In this document: positions 1 to 8,357 of the stretch, piece by piece | How the letters are laid out: each line of letters opens with the position of its first letter | Numbering within the stretch: the first letter of the stretch is position 1 | Source of the DNA: Pseudalkalibacillus berkeleyi | Lineage (GTDB): Bacteria > Bacillota > Bacilli > Bacillales > Fictibacillaceae | Direction of reading: 5' to 3' | Assembly (NCBI RefSeq): GCF_021608225.1 | Contig: NZ_JAKIJS010000001.1 | Coordinates: 2,232,001-2,296,000, forward strand | Length of the DNA: 64,000 bases | Made by a program: the position numbers and the translations under genes | Notes under the pieces: model-generated | Told to the model about the DNA's origin: nothing | What the model saw: only the letters and a program-made list of their open reading frames with translations | The model's database searches: none

Positions 1-38
1 CTTATCCAGTTTTAATTCGAATAAGGAGCTGTTCTCAT

Positions 39-437
39 ATGGACTTCACGAATACTATGATTGGTGCATTAGGTATGGAAGTTATAGATGCAAACGAATC
101 AGTAGTCAAAATGACAATGCCTGTAGATGAGCGGACCAAACAACCGATGGGTTACTTACATGGTGGAGCGTCCGTTGCACTCGCAGAGTCAGCAGCAAGC
201 ATCGGCACCGCTCTAAACGTAGATTTAGATACACACAATGTTTTTGGAATTGAGATCAATGCCAATCATCTAAAAAGTAAGCGAGACGGTGTCGTAACTG
301 CAATCGCTCTTCCACTACATAAAGGGAGAACTACGATGGTATGGGAAATCAAGTTAACCGATGAAGAAGATGAATTAATTTGTATTTCACGCTGTACAAC
401 AGGAATGATTGAGAAAAAATTGAGTAAATCTAAATAA
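39..437 (+). CDS. Hotdog-fold acyl-CoA thioesterase (PaaI/YdiI-like)
   Basis: Single-domain hotdog thioesterase of 132 aa, the usual length for the YdiI/PaaI group, which hydrolyses acyl- or aroyl-CoA in the cytoplasm. The family motif HGG is at residues 41-43, followed by the ALAES segment whose Glu50 is the expected catalytic acid. YdiI-type members act on 1,4-dihydroxy-2-naphthoyl-CoA in menaquinone synthesis, but no men genes are nearby, so the substrate is open. The ATG start has AAGGAG at 23-28. The gene stands alone and ends in a strong hairpin shared with the convergent ABC transporter. Confidence 0.85.
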   Translation: MDFTNTMIGALGMEVIDANESVVKMTMPVDERTKQPMGYLHGGASVALAESAASIGTALNVDLDTHNVFGIEINANHLKSKRDGVVTAIALPLHKGRTTMVWEIKLTDEEDELICISRCTTGMIEKKLSKSK

Positions 438-442
438 CAAAA

Positions 443-478
443 AGAAGCTGATTCATTACAATCAGCTTCTTTTTTTAT
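443..478 (+). terminator. Rho-independent terminator
   Basis: Perfect 10-bp stem (AGAAGCTGAT / ATCAGCTTCT) followed by a T-run, just after the thioesterase stop. A shorter T-run on the other strand may let it also end the convergent ABC permease transcript. Confidence 0.85.
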
Positions 479-481
479 AAA

Positions 482-1828
482 TTAAACCTCTCTCCTCATC
501 GCCTTAAGTACGTCCACTTTCGTTGCTCGACTTGCTGGTCGCAAACCAGAAATAATCGTGACAATCAAACAAATTGAAATGCTGATGAGAGTCAAGCTCA
601 GTGGAATACTCGAGAACATGAAGTCTTCTGGTGGTTGCTCTCCAAATGCTCCACCTAGGATCATCGGTAGGAATAGATTAACGAGATAACTGATTCCATA
701 AGCAACCAAAGTTCCAAAGAGCGCTCCTAACAAGCCAATATAACTGCTTTCAATCAAAAAGATCCGCTTGATTGTATTTGGATTTGCTCCGATTGCTTTC
801 ATAATTCCGATGTCTGGCGCACGTTCTGTAACCGCCATAGTCATCGTATTATAAATTCCGATTGAAGCGATGATAATGGCGATTGTTCCGATGAAGATCA
901 AGCCACTTTTTGCAATCAAGAAAATCAAATTCATTTGTTCCATTTCGCTTACAACTGAGTATGAATAATACCCTTTGTCTTTTATCGAATCTGAAATATG
1001 CTTCACTGATTCAGCATGATTGGCATAGATCTTCACTTCATCATACGTTTCTTCAGTTGAAGCTTCTGATTCGGGGTTTTCGCTAGGTGGTGCGTTCGGA
1101 TCTCCTATTTCACCATTTTTCATTCCCGTAAAAGCTTCAACCTTACTTAATACCGCTTGTGAAATATACACTTCTCGATTATGCATCCATTCACGTGTTG
1201 GTTTCTTACCAATTCCGACGATTTTAAGATCGAACTGTTTGGTCGTTTCTTTTTTCTCTTGTACCTTCTTTACATCCATACGAATGGTTTTATTCAGGAC
1301 TTCCCCATTATAACTAAGCTCTTCCTTAACGACACCATCTTCCCCATAAGGTGGTTCCCCTTCACCGTTCCATGCAGCTAAACCTTTTGCGAAATCATAT
1401 CCTACGACAACTTCATCCTCCGATTGAGGTAAACGTCCTTCAGATAGTTCAAACCCTGCTTTAACTTCGGAGGGATAGTGTACAACGATTGAACCACCAG
1501 TATGGCGATACTGATCAAGAAGAAAAACTGCGTCTTGTCGTAAGTAGTTTCTACGCGTAACTGCATCCACATTTTCAAGTGACTCGAAGTATTCAATGTC
1601 CTCGATCGTCAACTGGTTCTTTTCTTCTTTTCCGTGAACTTGAATTTCCGTCATCAATTGTCCGGATGTCATTTCCTCTACAAATGATTCTTGAATTCCA
1701 AATGCAACGGATGCCAATACGATGAGGAATGCACACCCCATGGCAGTAGCTAAAACGGTCATAAAGATCCGACTTTTGTTCTTCTTCATGTTTGTACGGA
1801 CGAATTTAAACTGATCACGAAATTTCAT
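482..1828 (-). CDS. ABC transporter permease, MacB/FtsX type
   Basis: Permease of a MacB/LolC-type ABC exporter (448 aa). One N-terminal membrane segment (about residues 20-45) is followed by a large extracytoplasmic MacB_PCD-like domain and three C-terminal segments (about 305-330, 355-390, 405-430), the classic FtsX layout. The external domain contains an acidic, Pro/Ser-rich linker near residues 240-262. The start overlaps the end of the ATPase gene by 4 bp, so the two are translationally coupled. Such exporters move lipoproteins, peptides or antibiotics; the substrate cannot be read from the sequence. Confidence 0.88.
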   Translation of the reverse strand: MKFRDQFKFVRTNMKKNKSRIFMTVLATAMGCAFLIVLASVAFGIQESFVEEMTSGQLMTEIQVHGKEEKNQLTIEDIEYFESLENVDAVTRRNYLRQDAVFLLDQYRHTGGSIVVHYPSEVKAGFELSEGRLPQSEDEVVVGYDFAKGLAAWNGEGEPPYGEDGVVKEELSYNGEVLNKTIRMDVKKVQEKKETTKQFDLKIVGIGKKPTREWMHNREVYISQAVLSKVEAFTGMKNGEIGDPNAPPSENPESEASTEETYDEVKIYANHAESVKHISDSIKDKGYYSYSVVSEMEQMNLIFLIAKSGLIFIGTIAIIIASIGIYNTMTMAVTERAPDIGIMKAIGANPNTIKRIFLIESSYIGLLGALFGTLVAYGISYLVNLFLPMILGGAFGEQPPEDFMFSSIPLSLTLISISICLIVTIISGLRPASRATKVDVLKAMRREV

Positions 1829-2517
1829 GAAGCAAATGCCTCCTTGTTCAACTTTCCGTCCATAATTTCTATGACCCGATTGCCGATACGGGCGACTTTG
1901 TCATCATGGGTAATGATCAAGAAAGTAATACCCAATTCTCGGTTCAGTTCTTTGATAAAACTGAGTAATTCCTCTTCTGTTTCACTATCTAAACTTCCAG
2001 TCGGTTCATCTGCAAGGATAATTGGGGGGTTCAAGACAAGTGCTCGAGCAATACTTACTCGCTGTTGTTGCCCCCCAGAAAGTTCGCTCGGATAATGCTC
2101 CGTAAATTTTTCCAACCCTACTTTCTGAAAAATTGCTTCTGTCTGTTTTCTGCGCTCCACTACCTTTACACCTTTTAACGTGAGTGCAAGTTCTACATTT
2201 TCAAACGCAGTCATGCTTGGAATAAGTTGAAAGCTTTGAAAGATGAATCCTAAATTGTTTAAACGGAAATCCGCCCATTTGCTTTCGTTAAAGTCACTTA
2301 CTTTGTTACTATCGATGAAAATTTCACCTTCTGCCGGACTCATATATCCACTGATCAAATTCAATAATGTAGATTTTCCAGATCCGCTCCTCCCAACGAC
2401 TGTGACGACTTCTCCTTTATCAACTTTTAAATTTATATTTCGTAACACTGGTATTACCGATTCTTTTCCTTTTTTGCCGATTGTAAATTGATGGCTTAGA
2501 TTTTTCACTTCAATCAT
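1825..2517 (-). CDS. ABC transporter ATP-binding protein, LolD/MacB type
   Basis: ATPase partner of the downstream permease (230 aa). Walker A GRSGSGKST lies near residue 42, the signature LSGGQQQRVSIARAL near 145, Walker B IILADEP followed by TGSLD near 165, and the H-loop ITHDD near 200. These place it in the MacB/LolD/FtsE subfamily. It heads a two-gene operon that is divergent from sspH. A 7-bp inverted repeat in the shared upstream region could be an operator. Confidence 0.9.
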   Translation of the reverse strand: MIEVKNLSHQFTIGKKGKESVIPVLRNINLKVDKGEVVTVVGRSGSGKSTLLNLISGYMSPAEGEIFIDSNKVSDFNESKWADFRLNNLGFIFQSFQLIPSMTAFENVELALTLKGVKVVERRKQTEAIFQKVGLEKFTEHYPSELSGGQQQRVSIARALVLNPPIILADEPTGSLDSETEEELLSFIKELNRELGITFLIITHDDKVARIGNRVIEIMDGKLNKEAFAS

Positions 2518-2595
2518 TTAATTGACCTCCCTGTTCATACATACAACTTTAAAGACGTATCTAATTCAGAATAGTTCTGACAATCACAAAAAAAA

Positions 2596-2613
2596 TTCAT
2601 TCGATTGAATGAA
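2596..2613. promoter_or_regulatory. Inverted repeat in divergent ABC/sspH region
   Basis: TTCATTC-GATT-GAATGAA forms perfect 7-bp arms about 80 bp upstream of the ABC operon and 94 bp upstream of sspH. The position suits an operator for the exporter operon. The binding protein is unknown and the assignment is only positional. Confidence 0.3.
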
Positions 2614-2706
2614 AATCTTACAAAGTCTTTTTTGAGAAACCTTTATGTATAAATCCATTTATTAAATAAAAACTATAAAAATAAAGACAAAAGAAGGAGT
2701 TTGATT

Positions 2707-2886
2707 ATGAACGTTGGTAGAGCAAAGCAAATATTAGATTCACCTGAGGAAATAGCTGTTCATTATAAAGGAGATCCTGTTTGGATTCAACGAGTTGATG
2801 AAGCTGGAAATACCGCGAGAATTTATCCTCAACGTGAACCCGAAAACGAAATGACGGTTAACGTCACTATGTTAGAAGAAGTATAG
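2707..2886 (+). CDS. sspH: Small acid-soluble spore protein, H type
   Basis: 59-aa protein matching the SspH family: it starts with N-V-G-R-A-K-Q-I and carries V-x-Y/H-x-G-x-P-V-W-I-Q and T-A-R-I-Y-P motifs. SspH is a minor SASP made in the forespore and packed in the spore core, so the host forms endospores. A TTG six bases upstream is in frame, but AAGGAG at 2694-2699 is correctly spaced only for the ATG at 2707. The gene is monocistronic and convergent with liaR. No confident sigma-G promoter could be read. Confidence 0.9.
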   Translation: MNVGRAKQILDSPEEIAVHYKGDPVWIQRVDEAGNTARIYPQREPENEMTVNVTMLEEV

Positions 2887-2899
2887 ATAATATCAAACA

Positions 2900-2945
2900 A
2901 AGGGCGACTGATCAGCATCTAAATCGACACTCTTCAGTCACCCTT
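2900..2945. terminator. Bidirectional terminator between sspH and liaR
   Basis: AAGGGCGACTGA pairs with TCAGTCACCCTT (one mismatch) around a 22-nt loop between two convergent genes. Confidence 0.6.
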
Positions 2946-2948
2946 GTC

Positions 2949-3587
2949 TTACATAGTTAATTTATTTCGATTTGCATATATTGCTGCTTGCGTCCGATCG
3001 GATACTTGCAACTTACTTAATATATTACTTACGTGCGTCTTTACTGTTTTGATACCGATGAATAATTCTTCACCTATTTCTTGATTGGTTTTACCATCCC
3101 CGAGCAAAATAAGCACTTCTAATTCTCTTTTGGTAAGTTCTTGATGTGGTAAGGTTTCATTGCCTCGAAACCGGTTCATCATTTTCTGAGCTACCTTCGA
3201 CTCGATAACTGATTGACCTACATAAGCTTTTTTTATGGTGTCAGAAATTTCGTCTGCTGATGCTGTTTTTAAAACATAGCTGAATGCTCCAGCTTCGATT
3301 GCAGGAAATACTTGCTCATCATCATAGAAGCTCGTTAAAATGATTATTTTACATTCTGGATGTGCCTTGATAATTTCCTTTGTTGCTTCAATCCCATTTC
3401 CGTTTTCCATTATTAAATCCATTAAAACAATATCTGGATAGAGCTCCTGCAACAGCTTCACTGCTTCATTTCCGCTTGATGCTTCACCAATAATTTCAAA
3501 GTCTGGATCTGTCATTAAATAAGAGCTTAATCCTCTTCTAACCATTTCATGGTCATCAACGAGAAATAACTTTATCTTTTCACTCAC
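2949..3587 (-). CDS. liaR: Response regulator LiaR (NarL family)
   Basis: Cytoplasmic response regulator with an N-terminal receiver (acidic DDHE pocket, phospho-Asp in VLMDLIM, conserved K in VLKTAS) and a C-terminal LuxR-type helix-turn-helix (GKTNQEIGEEL...IKTVKTHVSNIL). With LiaS and LiaF it forms the three-component sensor of lipid II-cycle stress. The frame extends 7 codons upstream, but AAGGAG fits only the GTG at 3587, which overlaps the liaS end by 8 bp. LiaR normally autoactivates its operon. Confidence 0.9.
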   Translation of the reverse strand: MSEKIKLFLVDDHEMVRRGLSSYLMTDPDFEIIGEASSGNEAVKLLQELYPDIVLMDLIMENGNGIEATKEIIKAHPECKIIILTSFYDDEQVFPAIEAGAFSYVLKTASADEISDTIKKAYVGQSVIESKVAQKMMNRFRGNETLPHQELTKRELEVLILLGDGKTNQEIGEELFIGIKTVKTHVSNILSKLQVSDRTQAAIYANRNKLTM

Positions 3588-4632
3588 TCGATACTCTCCT
3601 TTCTTCAATAGGGACTCTTACGTCGATTGCTGTACCTTTCCCTTTAGCTGTTGTAATTGAAAATTTGCCCCCAATTTCGTCACACCTCTCTTGCATTGTT
3701 TTCAATCCATATGAAGTTTTTTTCTTATCTTTCAAATCAAATCCAGCCCCATTGTCCCTTATATGGATACGGATATGCTGATCTGTGTGATTGAGTACAA
3801 TCGTCAAACGGCTTGCATTAGAATGGCGAAGTGCATTTGCGAGCCCTTCTTGTACTAATCTAAACAGATGGTCTTCAATGCCTTTTGATAAATCAGGAAT
3901 GTCATGAATTTCAGATTCAATATGGATTCCTGATTTAAGCTTCAATTCTTCCACTAGACCTTCAATACCCTTTTGTAGATTTTCACCCGATAGATCTATG
4001 GGTCGTAAATGAAGCAATAACGCTCTCATCTCTCCTTGAGCCTTATTTGCCATTTCTACAACTTGCTCTAACTGTGCCTTTGCTCTTTGTGGGTGCGTAT
4101 CAAATAACTTCATTGCAGCCGATGACATCATATTTAATGCAAATAACTGCTGACTGACCGCATCATGTAGGTCTCTAGCAAGACGTTGACGTTCTTCAAT
4201 TGTTGCTGCAGTGTGTGCTCTTTCTGCATATTCAGCTTTTTCATTCGCTAACTTCTGCAAAGATTGCATTTGCTTTTTAACCTTAATGGTAAGCCCGTTC
4301 AAGTCTGAACATATTGCACCAATTTCATCTTGCTCCGAGTCTTGAATTCTATAATCAAAGTTACTAAAAGATAACTTCGCAATCGCTACCGATATTTCAT
4401 TAAGTCTGTTAATTACATGTTGGCCTTTTCGATAACTGAAAGTGAACCCTAGCAATAGGGTTAATATAAAAACGGCAGCTGTTATCATAAAGCTCACTAC
4501 AATCGGATCGGCATTCGGTTTAAAGTAGTAAAGGATTTGAAAGATGAAGAAAATCAGCACTGTCGTATAGACGGAGTTTAAGAGGTGTGAACGGTATAAA
4601 ATCTTTCGGACACCGTTTGTATTCTCATTCAT
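3580..4632 (-). CDS. liaS: Sensor histidine kinase LiaS
   Basis: Intramembrane-sensing kinase of about 350 aa. Two adjacent membrane segments lie near residues 15-35 and 45-65 with almost no external loop, followed by a HAMP domain, a HisKA_3 dimerisation domain (RLARDLHDAVSQQLFAL, phospho-His in DLHD) and a HATPase (GLANALRHSNAS, DNGAGFD, GLKTMQERC). It phosphorylates LiaR; LiaF inhibits it. The start is set at the ATG served by AGGAG; a GTG nine bases upstream sits on that RBS. It follows liaF by 13 bp and overlaps liaR. Confidence 0.9.
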   Translation of the reverse strand: MNENTNGVRKILYRSHLLNSVYTTVLIFFIFQILYYFKPNADPIVVSFMITAAVFILTLLLGFTFSYRKGQHVINRLNEISVAIAKLSFSNFDYRIQDSEQDEIGAICSDLNGLTIKVKKQMQSLQKLANEKAEYAERAHTAATIEERQRLARDLHDAVSQQLFALNMMSSAAMKLFDTHPQRAKAQLEQVVEMANKAQGEMRALLLHLRPIDLSGENLQKGIEGLVEELKLKSGIHIESEIHDIPDLSKGIEDHLFRLVQEGLANALRHSNASRLTIVLNHTDQHIRIHIRDNGAGFDLKDKKKTSYGLKTMQERCDEIGGKFSITTAKGKGTAIDVRVPIEERRVSSE

Positions 4633-4645
4633 TCCATACACTCTC

Positions 4646-5383
4646 CTAAACTCTATCTATTTTTAAATCTAGAATTTTAAAATCAAACTGGAAATTAAGT
4701 TTTCGGGTAGCCTCATCGTATCGATCTGATGTATAGTTCGCATTTTTGACCAACCCTTCCTTCTTATAATTACCGATCTTAATATCGCCAATTTTAGAAG
4801 AAGTTGTAACTGTAAATTCAACATCCTCTGGAATAAGAATTTTAATGTCACCAACCCATCCGGATAACTTGATGGTTGTTTCTTTGTCTGGAATGAACGC
4901 CCGTGTATAATCAAAATCATAATCGGATACCCCATTCCATTCATCTAAATCCTGGACTTGCCAATTGTCCTCTTTCATCGACACATCTGATACTAATCCG
5001 CTTTTGTTATGTTTATTTCTGCTTATCGTTACCTTTGGACCGCGTCCCCACAAAATTTTAACCCCTATATAGACGAGGAACAGTGGCCACAGGTTTAAAA
5101 TATGTCCAATCGTAAATGTTATGAACCCTAGACGGTCGGCAATTAATAGTCCGCCAATGACAGAGAAAGCAAGTCCAAAAAACCAATTTCCATGACGACT
5201 TTTCGAAAAGATTGCTTCAAACAACCATTTGATCCCTAGCAAAAATAAGACAAATGGGAACAAAAAGTTAAACGCTTCGTCTATTTCCATGGAAATAAGA
5301 CCTAAATTGACAAGTAACAATACAGCTCCACCAAAAATAAAGAACAGAGCTACTACAAATTGACCACCTGACCATAGTTTCAT
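4646..5383 (-). CDS. liaF: Cell wall-active antibiotics response protein LiaF
   Basis: 245 aa with four predicted N-terminal membrane helices (about 8-30, 35-58, 65-85, 88-110) and a soluble C-terminal beta-rich LiaF domain (about 140-245, with WVGDIKILIPEDVEF and SKIGDIKIGN repeats). LiaF is the membrane inhibitor that keeps LiaS in phosphatase mode until envelope stress. It leads a liaF-liaS-liaR operon. The liaI and liaH genes that precede it in Bacillus subtilis are absent here. The upstream 5.4-5.6 kb segment contains GTC-TAGA-GAC at 5505-5514, a possible half-conserved regulator site. Confidence 0.88.
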   Translation of the reverse strand: MKLWSGGQFVVALFFIFGGAVLLLVNLGLISMEIDEAFNFLFPFVLFLLGIKWLFEAIFSKSRHGNWFFGLAFSVIGGLLIADRLGFITFTIGHILNLWPLFLVYIGVKILWGRGPKVTISRNKHNKSGLVSDVSMKEDNWQVQDLDEWNGVSDYDFDYTRAFIPDKETTIKLSGWVGDIKILIPEDVEFTVTTSSKIGDIKIGNYKKEGLVKNANYTSDRYDEATRKLNFQFDFKILDLKIDRV

Positions 5384-5622
5384 ATAGACACCCCTAATAA
5401 TATTTCTTCAATTTCTCGTAATCATAATACTTCTTTTTACTTCTATGTACAGGATACCTTCTTTCATGATGAAAAAGAACGATCTCAGGTTTATAATTCC
5501 CTCCGTCTAGAGACTGATTTCTTTAAAAATTGAAATAAAGCTCTGTTAGAGAATACTGTTGAAAAGTTGGTTTAGAGAATTACAACAATACAGTTAACAA
5601 GCCACAAGCCTAAATAAAAAAA

Positions 5623-5645
5623 GATAACCAGGTAAACTGGTTATC
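5623..5645 (-). terminator. Terminator of the DksA-like gene
   Basis: GATAACCAG / CTGGTTATC perfect 9-bp stem, followed on the minus strand by seven T. The hairpin overlaps the last codons of the gene. Confidence 0.85.
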
Positions 5646-6090
5646 TTCCATAAGAATTTTGTTCCTCTTCAATTTGTTCTACTGTGTCAGAAGGATCTTC
5701 ACGTTTCACTTTGGTTTGATCCTTAGGATAATTCCTTTGTTGATCAAATTTCCGTTGTGCTTCAATTGTTCTTTTAGCATATGGTATTGCCTCTAATCGT
5801 TCTTTCGTAATTTCTTCACCTGTATCCACACAAATACCATAAGTGCCTTTTTCAATCCTTTTCAGTGCTTCGTCTATTTCATTTAACAGTTCTTCATCTG
5901 TATCTCTAAGGGTCATTTCTTTCTTCTGTTCATATTCAGCTGTTGCTGAATCTCCCATATGATTGGAATGACTTTTCAATTCTTCTATATCGAGGTTTAA
6001 GTCATGCTTGCGGTGTCTCTTATAGACGTTTTCTTTCATCGATAATAATTCATTCTTATAAAATTCAAGATCATTTGATTGCAGTGACAT
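5641..6090 (-). CDS. TraR/DksA-family protein lacking the zinc finger (YteA-like)
   Basis: 149 aa, resembling the Bacillus YteA group of DksA/TraR proteins: an N-terminal coiled coil (about 1-90, rich in E/K), then the region that normally forms a four-cysteine zinc finger. Here only one cysteine remains (GICVDTGEEI, near residue 107); the partner Cys is replaced by Asp-Thr and the C-terminal Cys pair is absent (YAKRTIEAQ). The tail (120-149) is acidic. DksA proteins bind the RNA polymerase secondary channel; YteA homologues are little studied. Monocistronic with its own terminator. Confidence 0.8.
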   Translation of the reverse strand: MSLQSNDLEFYKNELLSMKENVYKRHRKHDLNLDIEELKSHSNHMGDSATAEYEQKKEMTLRDTDEELLNEIDEALKRIEKGTYGICVDTGEEITKERLEAIPYAKRTIEAQRKFDQQRNYPKDQTKVKREDPSDTVEQIEEEQNSYGR

Positions 6091-6147
6091 ATGCTCGCCT
6101 CCTTACACCCAAACATACCCCTTGTTATTTCTTAGTAAACACATCAC

Positions 6148-6510
6148 TTATAAGAGGAAAATAATCCAGACTATTAATGAAATACACGATAATGATAGCC
6201 ATATCCACATCCATACCCATGATGCCTTATTGAAATCAGCATTCACATATAAGAAAATGCCTGGGAAGGCTATCCAGGTTATAAGTAGAATTATGGCTAA
6301 GATAAATTGGATGACGGATGTAAAATTAAATGTATCAAATGAGGCTAGAAGTAAGTATGAAGGCACAAACATAATAATCGGAGTAAAGAAGCTCCATATT
6401 AACGCCCGAACCCGATAAGCTCGGAAATAACGCTCGTTTTCTTCAATCATTTGAATAAACAAATTTAAATATTTATGTACGGGGATATTGATTCTTCTAG
6501 CTAATTCCAT
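6148..6510 (-). CDS. Small integral membrane protein, unknown function
   Basis: 120-aa protein I do not recognise. A short amphipathic N-terminus (ELARRINIPVHKYLNLF) precedes three or four predicted membrane helices (about 45-65, 72-95, 100-118) with several tryptophans at the C-terminus. The open frame runs on to 6783, but that extension lies antisense to ydjO. AAGGAG nine bases upstream of the ATG at 6510 fixes the start. It is divergent from ydjO. Confidence 0.65.
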   Translation of the reverse strand: MELARRINIPVHKYLNLFIQMIEENERYFRAYRVRALIWSFFTPIIMFVPSYLLLASFDTFNFTSVIQFILAIILLITWIAFPGIFLYVNADFNKASWVWMWIWLSLSCISLIVWIIFLL

Positions 6511-6599
6511 ATTAGAACACTCCTTGAAATTCTTTATCCCTATAAATTTATACAAAATGGGGTATAATAGAGATACTATGAAAAAGTGGGTGGAAGCAT

Positions 6600-6785
6600 A
6601 TGGCATTTTTCTCAAAGAATCAGCAAGAGCCAATTCCTGAGGTTGAGACAAAGGTTTGGAGTTGCACAAGTCAGGATTGTTCTGGATGGATGAGAGACGG
6701 ATTATCATTTGAAGCAAAACCAGCTTGTCCACTCTGTAAATGTGAGATGGAACTGGAAACACGAGTTTTACCTGAACTCTCATAA
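6600..6785 (+). CDS. ydjO: Cold-inducible protein YdjO
   Basis: 61-aa zinc-ribbon-like protein matching YdjO of Bacillus: W-x-C-x4-D-C-x-G-W near residues 20-30, then C-P-L-C-x-C near 43-48, giving four potential metal-binding cysteines. YdjO is known as cold-induced; its biochemical role is unknown. A TATAAT-like -10 (GGGTATAATAG, near 6560) precedes it and GGAAG lies just before the ATG. Monocistronic, with a terminator. Confidence 0.85.
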   Translation: MAFFSKNQQEPIPEVETKVWSCTSQDCSGWMRDGLSFEAKPACPLCKCEMELETRVLPELS

Positions 6786-6806
6786 AAAGAATAAGCAGAT
6801 TGCTTC

Positions 6807-6840
6807 GGAGTGTCCATTGGGCACTCCATTTTGTTTTATT
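6807..6840 (+). terminator. Terminator after ydjO
   Basis: GGAGTGTCC / GGGCACTCC stem (one G-T pair), ATT loop, then a T-rich tail. Confidence 0.8.
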
Positions 6841-6954
6841 ATTATTTACTCCTTAAATTCAGAAAAATGACTAATCGATGTATATTTTATTAGAATGCGG
6901 TAAGAATGGTAGATACATAATGTTCTCATGAACAAATTCCAAGGAGGAATAAAA

Positions 6955-7230
6955 ATGAATAAACGTGATTTAATCCAACACGTCGCAGAACAAACTGGCT
7001 TACCAAAAAAGCATTCAACTACAGCTGTCAACGCAGTGATCGATGCCATTACTAAAAAACTAACCGATGGTGAAAACGTACAATTAATTGGTTTTGGTAG
7101 TTTTGAAGTCCGCCAACGTCAAGCAAGAACCGGTAGAAATCCTCAAACAGGAGAAGTCATTCAAATTAAAGCAACTCGAACGCCTGCGTTTAAGCCTGGA
7201 AAGCAGCTTAAGGAAGCAGTTAGAGCTTAA
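6955..7230 (+). CDS. hupB: HU-family DNA-binding protein
   Basis: 91 aa, the normal HU length. It has the HU fold signatures: N-K-x-x-L-I-x-x-V-A-E-x-T-G-L at the start, G-F-G-S-F-E-V near 46-52, and the DNA-intercalating arm G-R-N-P-Q-T-G-E near 60-67 followed by PAFKPGK. HU is a dimeric nucleoid protein that bends DNA. The frame extends upstream to 6928, but AAGGAGG at 6941-6947 sets the ATG at 6955. It is probably a paralogue, since the main Bacillus HU gene sits elsewhere and is more Ala-rich; the symbol is provisional. Confidence 0.9.
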   Translation: MNKRDLIQHVAEQTGLPKKHSTTAVNAVIDAITKKLTDGENVQLIGFGSFEVRQRQARTGRNPQTGEVIQIKATRTPAFKPGKQLKEAVRA

Positions 7231-7241
7231 ACAGAAAACAG

Positions 7242-7276
7242 AAAAAGGTTGGCCTAAATCAAGGTCAGCCTTTTTT
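7242..7276 (+). terminator. Terminator after HU gene
   Basis: AAAGGTTGGCC pairs with GGTCAGCCTTT (two G-T wobbles), followed by T6. Confidence 0.75.
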
Positions 7277-7354
7277 CACATACGTTAAGAAAGTTTTCAG
7301 AATCACGCAACTAAGGCTTGTCCTACATCAGGGCTTGGCTTAGTCAGGTTTTCT

Positions 7355-8155
7355 TTACCTGAGTACAGTACCTCCTGAAATTTTAACAGATTCTCCTATA
7401 ATATTAGGTGCAGCATCTGTTATGAGATAGACGATCGTATTGGCAACCTCATCAGGCTCAACTAATTTTCTAGAGGGATACTCGTTCTTAATCATTTCTA
7501 GTTGTTCTTCAAATGAAATTCCATTTCTTTCTGCTCTCTTTTCGATGGCTCTAATTCCCATCTGTGTATTCACATATCCAGGGCAAACTGAATTTACTCT
7601 TACACCATGTTCGATCGCTTCTAGAGCGAATGAATGAGTAAAACCAATCAAAGCAAATTTAGAGCCGGCATAAGCAGTATTTCCATAAGTTCCTCTTAGA
7701 CCAGATAAAGATGATACGTTTACAACAACACCTCTTTGGTGTTCTTTCATATGTTGGTACACTAGTTTCGTGAGCATGACTGCAGCTGTATAATTCAATT
7801 CCATAATATACTCTATTTCTTCTTTTGAAGTATTTTCTAAAATTCCTCCCCCAGCAATGCCGGCACAATTGACTAATCCATAAATCGGACCGAGTTGTGC
7901 TTCAGCGTGTTCGACTAATTCACGCTGATTTAGTTCACTAGTTAAGTCAGCAGTATGCAAATAAATATTCTCAGAAGGAGTGAACTCTAACAGTTCTTGT
8001 TTAAGCATATCCAGTTTTTTCGTATCTCTCGCAGTAAGTGTTACCTTGCCCCCCATCATCACTATTGCACGGGCAGTTTCACTTCCAATACCACCACTCG
8101 CCCCTGTAATAATAATATGACGGTTTTCAAGTGCATCAACTGAAAATACGCTCAT
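7355..8155 (-). CDS. Short-chain dehydrogenase/reductase
   Basis: Classical SDR of 266 aa. The NAD(P)-binding TGASGGIGSE lies near residues 17-26, an NCAGIAGGG motif near 95, catalytic Ser in VNVSSLSG near 147 and YAGSK near 161-165. The C-terminus (IVYLITDAAPNIIGESVKISGG) is typical of 3-oxoacyl-ACP reductase-like SDRs. AAAGGAG precedes the ATG. It is monocistronic; the substrate cannot be inferred. Confidence 0.85.
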   Translation of the reverse strand: MSVFSVDALENRHIIITGASGGIGSETARAIVMMGGKVTLTARDTKKLDMLKQELLEFTPSENIYLHTADLTSELNQRELVEHAEAQLGPIYGLVNCAGIAGGGILENTSKEEIEYIMELNYTAAVMLTKLVYQHMKEHQRGVVVNVSSLSGLRGTYGNTAYAGSKFALIGFTHSFALEAIEHGVRVNSVCPGYVNTQMGIRAIEKRAERNGISFEEQLEMIKNEYPSRKLVEPDEVANTIVYLITDAAPNIIGESVKISGGTVLR

Positions 8156-8357
8156 CGTTCAGGCTCCTTTACATACAAAGACTCTGCCACTCATCCTTTT
8201 GAAAAATGGGACTAACTCAAGGTGGTTTTGTTTGAGTTAATCCCTATTTTCATAAAACGCAGCTGGTATTCATTTCACAATATCTTTTTACCCTAGTCTG
8301 CCATTTTGTAAACCAGAAAATTAATATTTTTTTAAAATCTACAAAGCACATCCAAGA

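Noticed and set aside
2596-2613. TTCATTC-GATT-GAATGAA as a FadR box
   Set aside because: The half-sites are in the opposite order to the FadR consensus.
5505-5514. GTC-TAGA-GAC as a LiaR box upstream of liaF
   Set aside because: It is too short and matches only half of the expected symmetry.
6511-6783. N-terminal extension of the small membrane protein at 6148-6510
   Set aside because: It lies antisense to ydjO, and a strong RBS marks the internal ATG.
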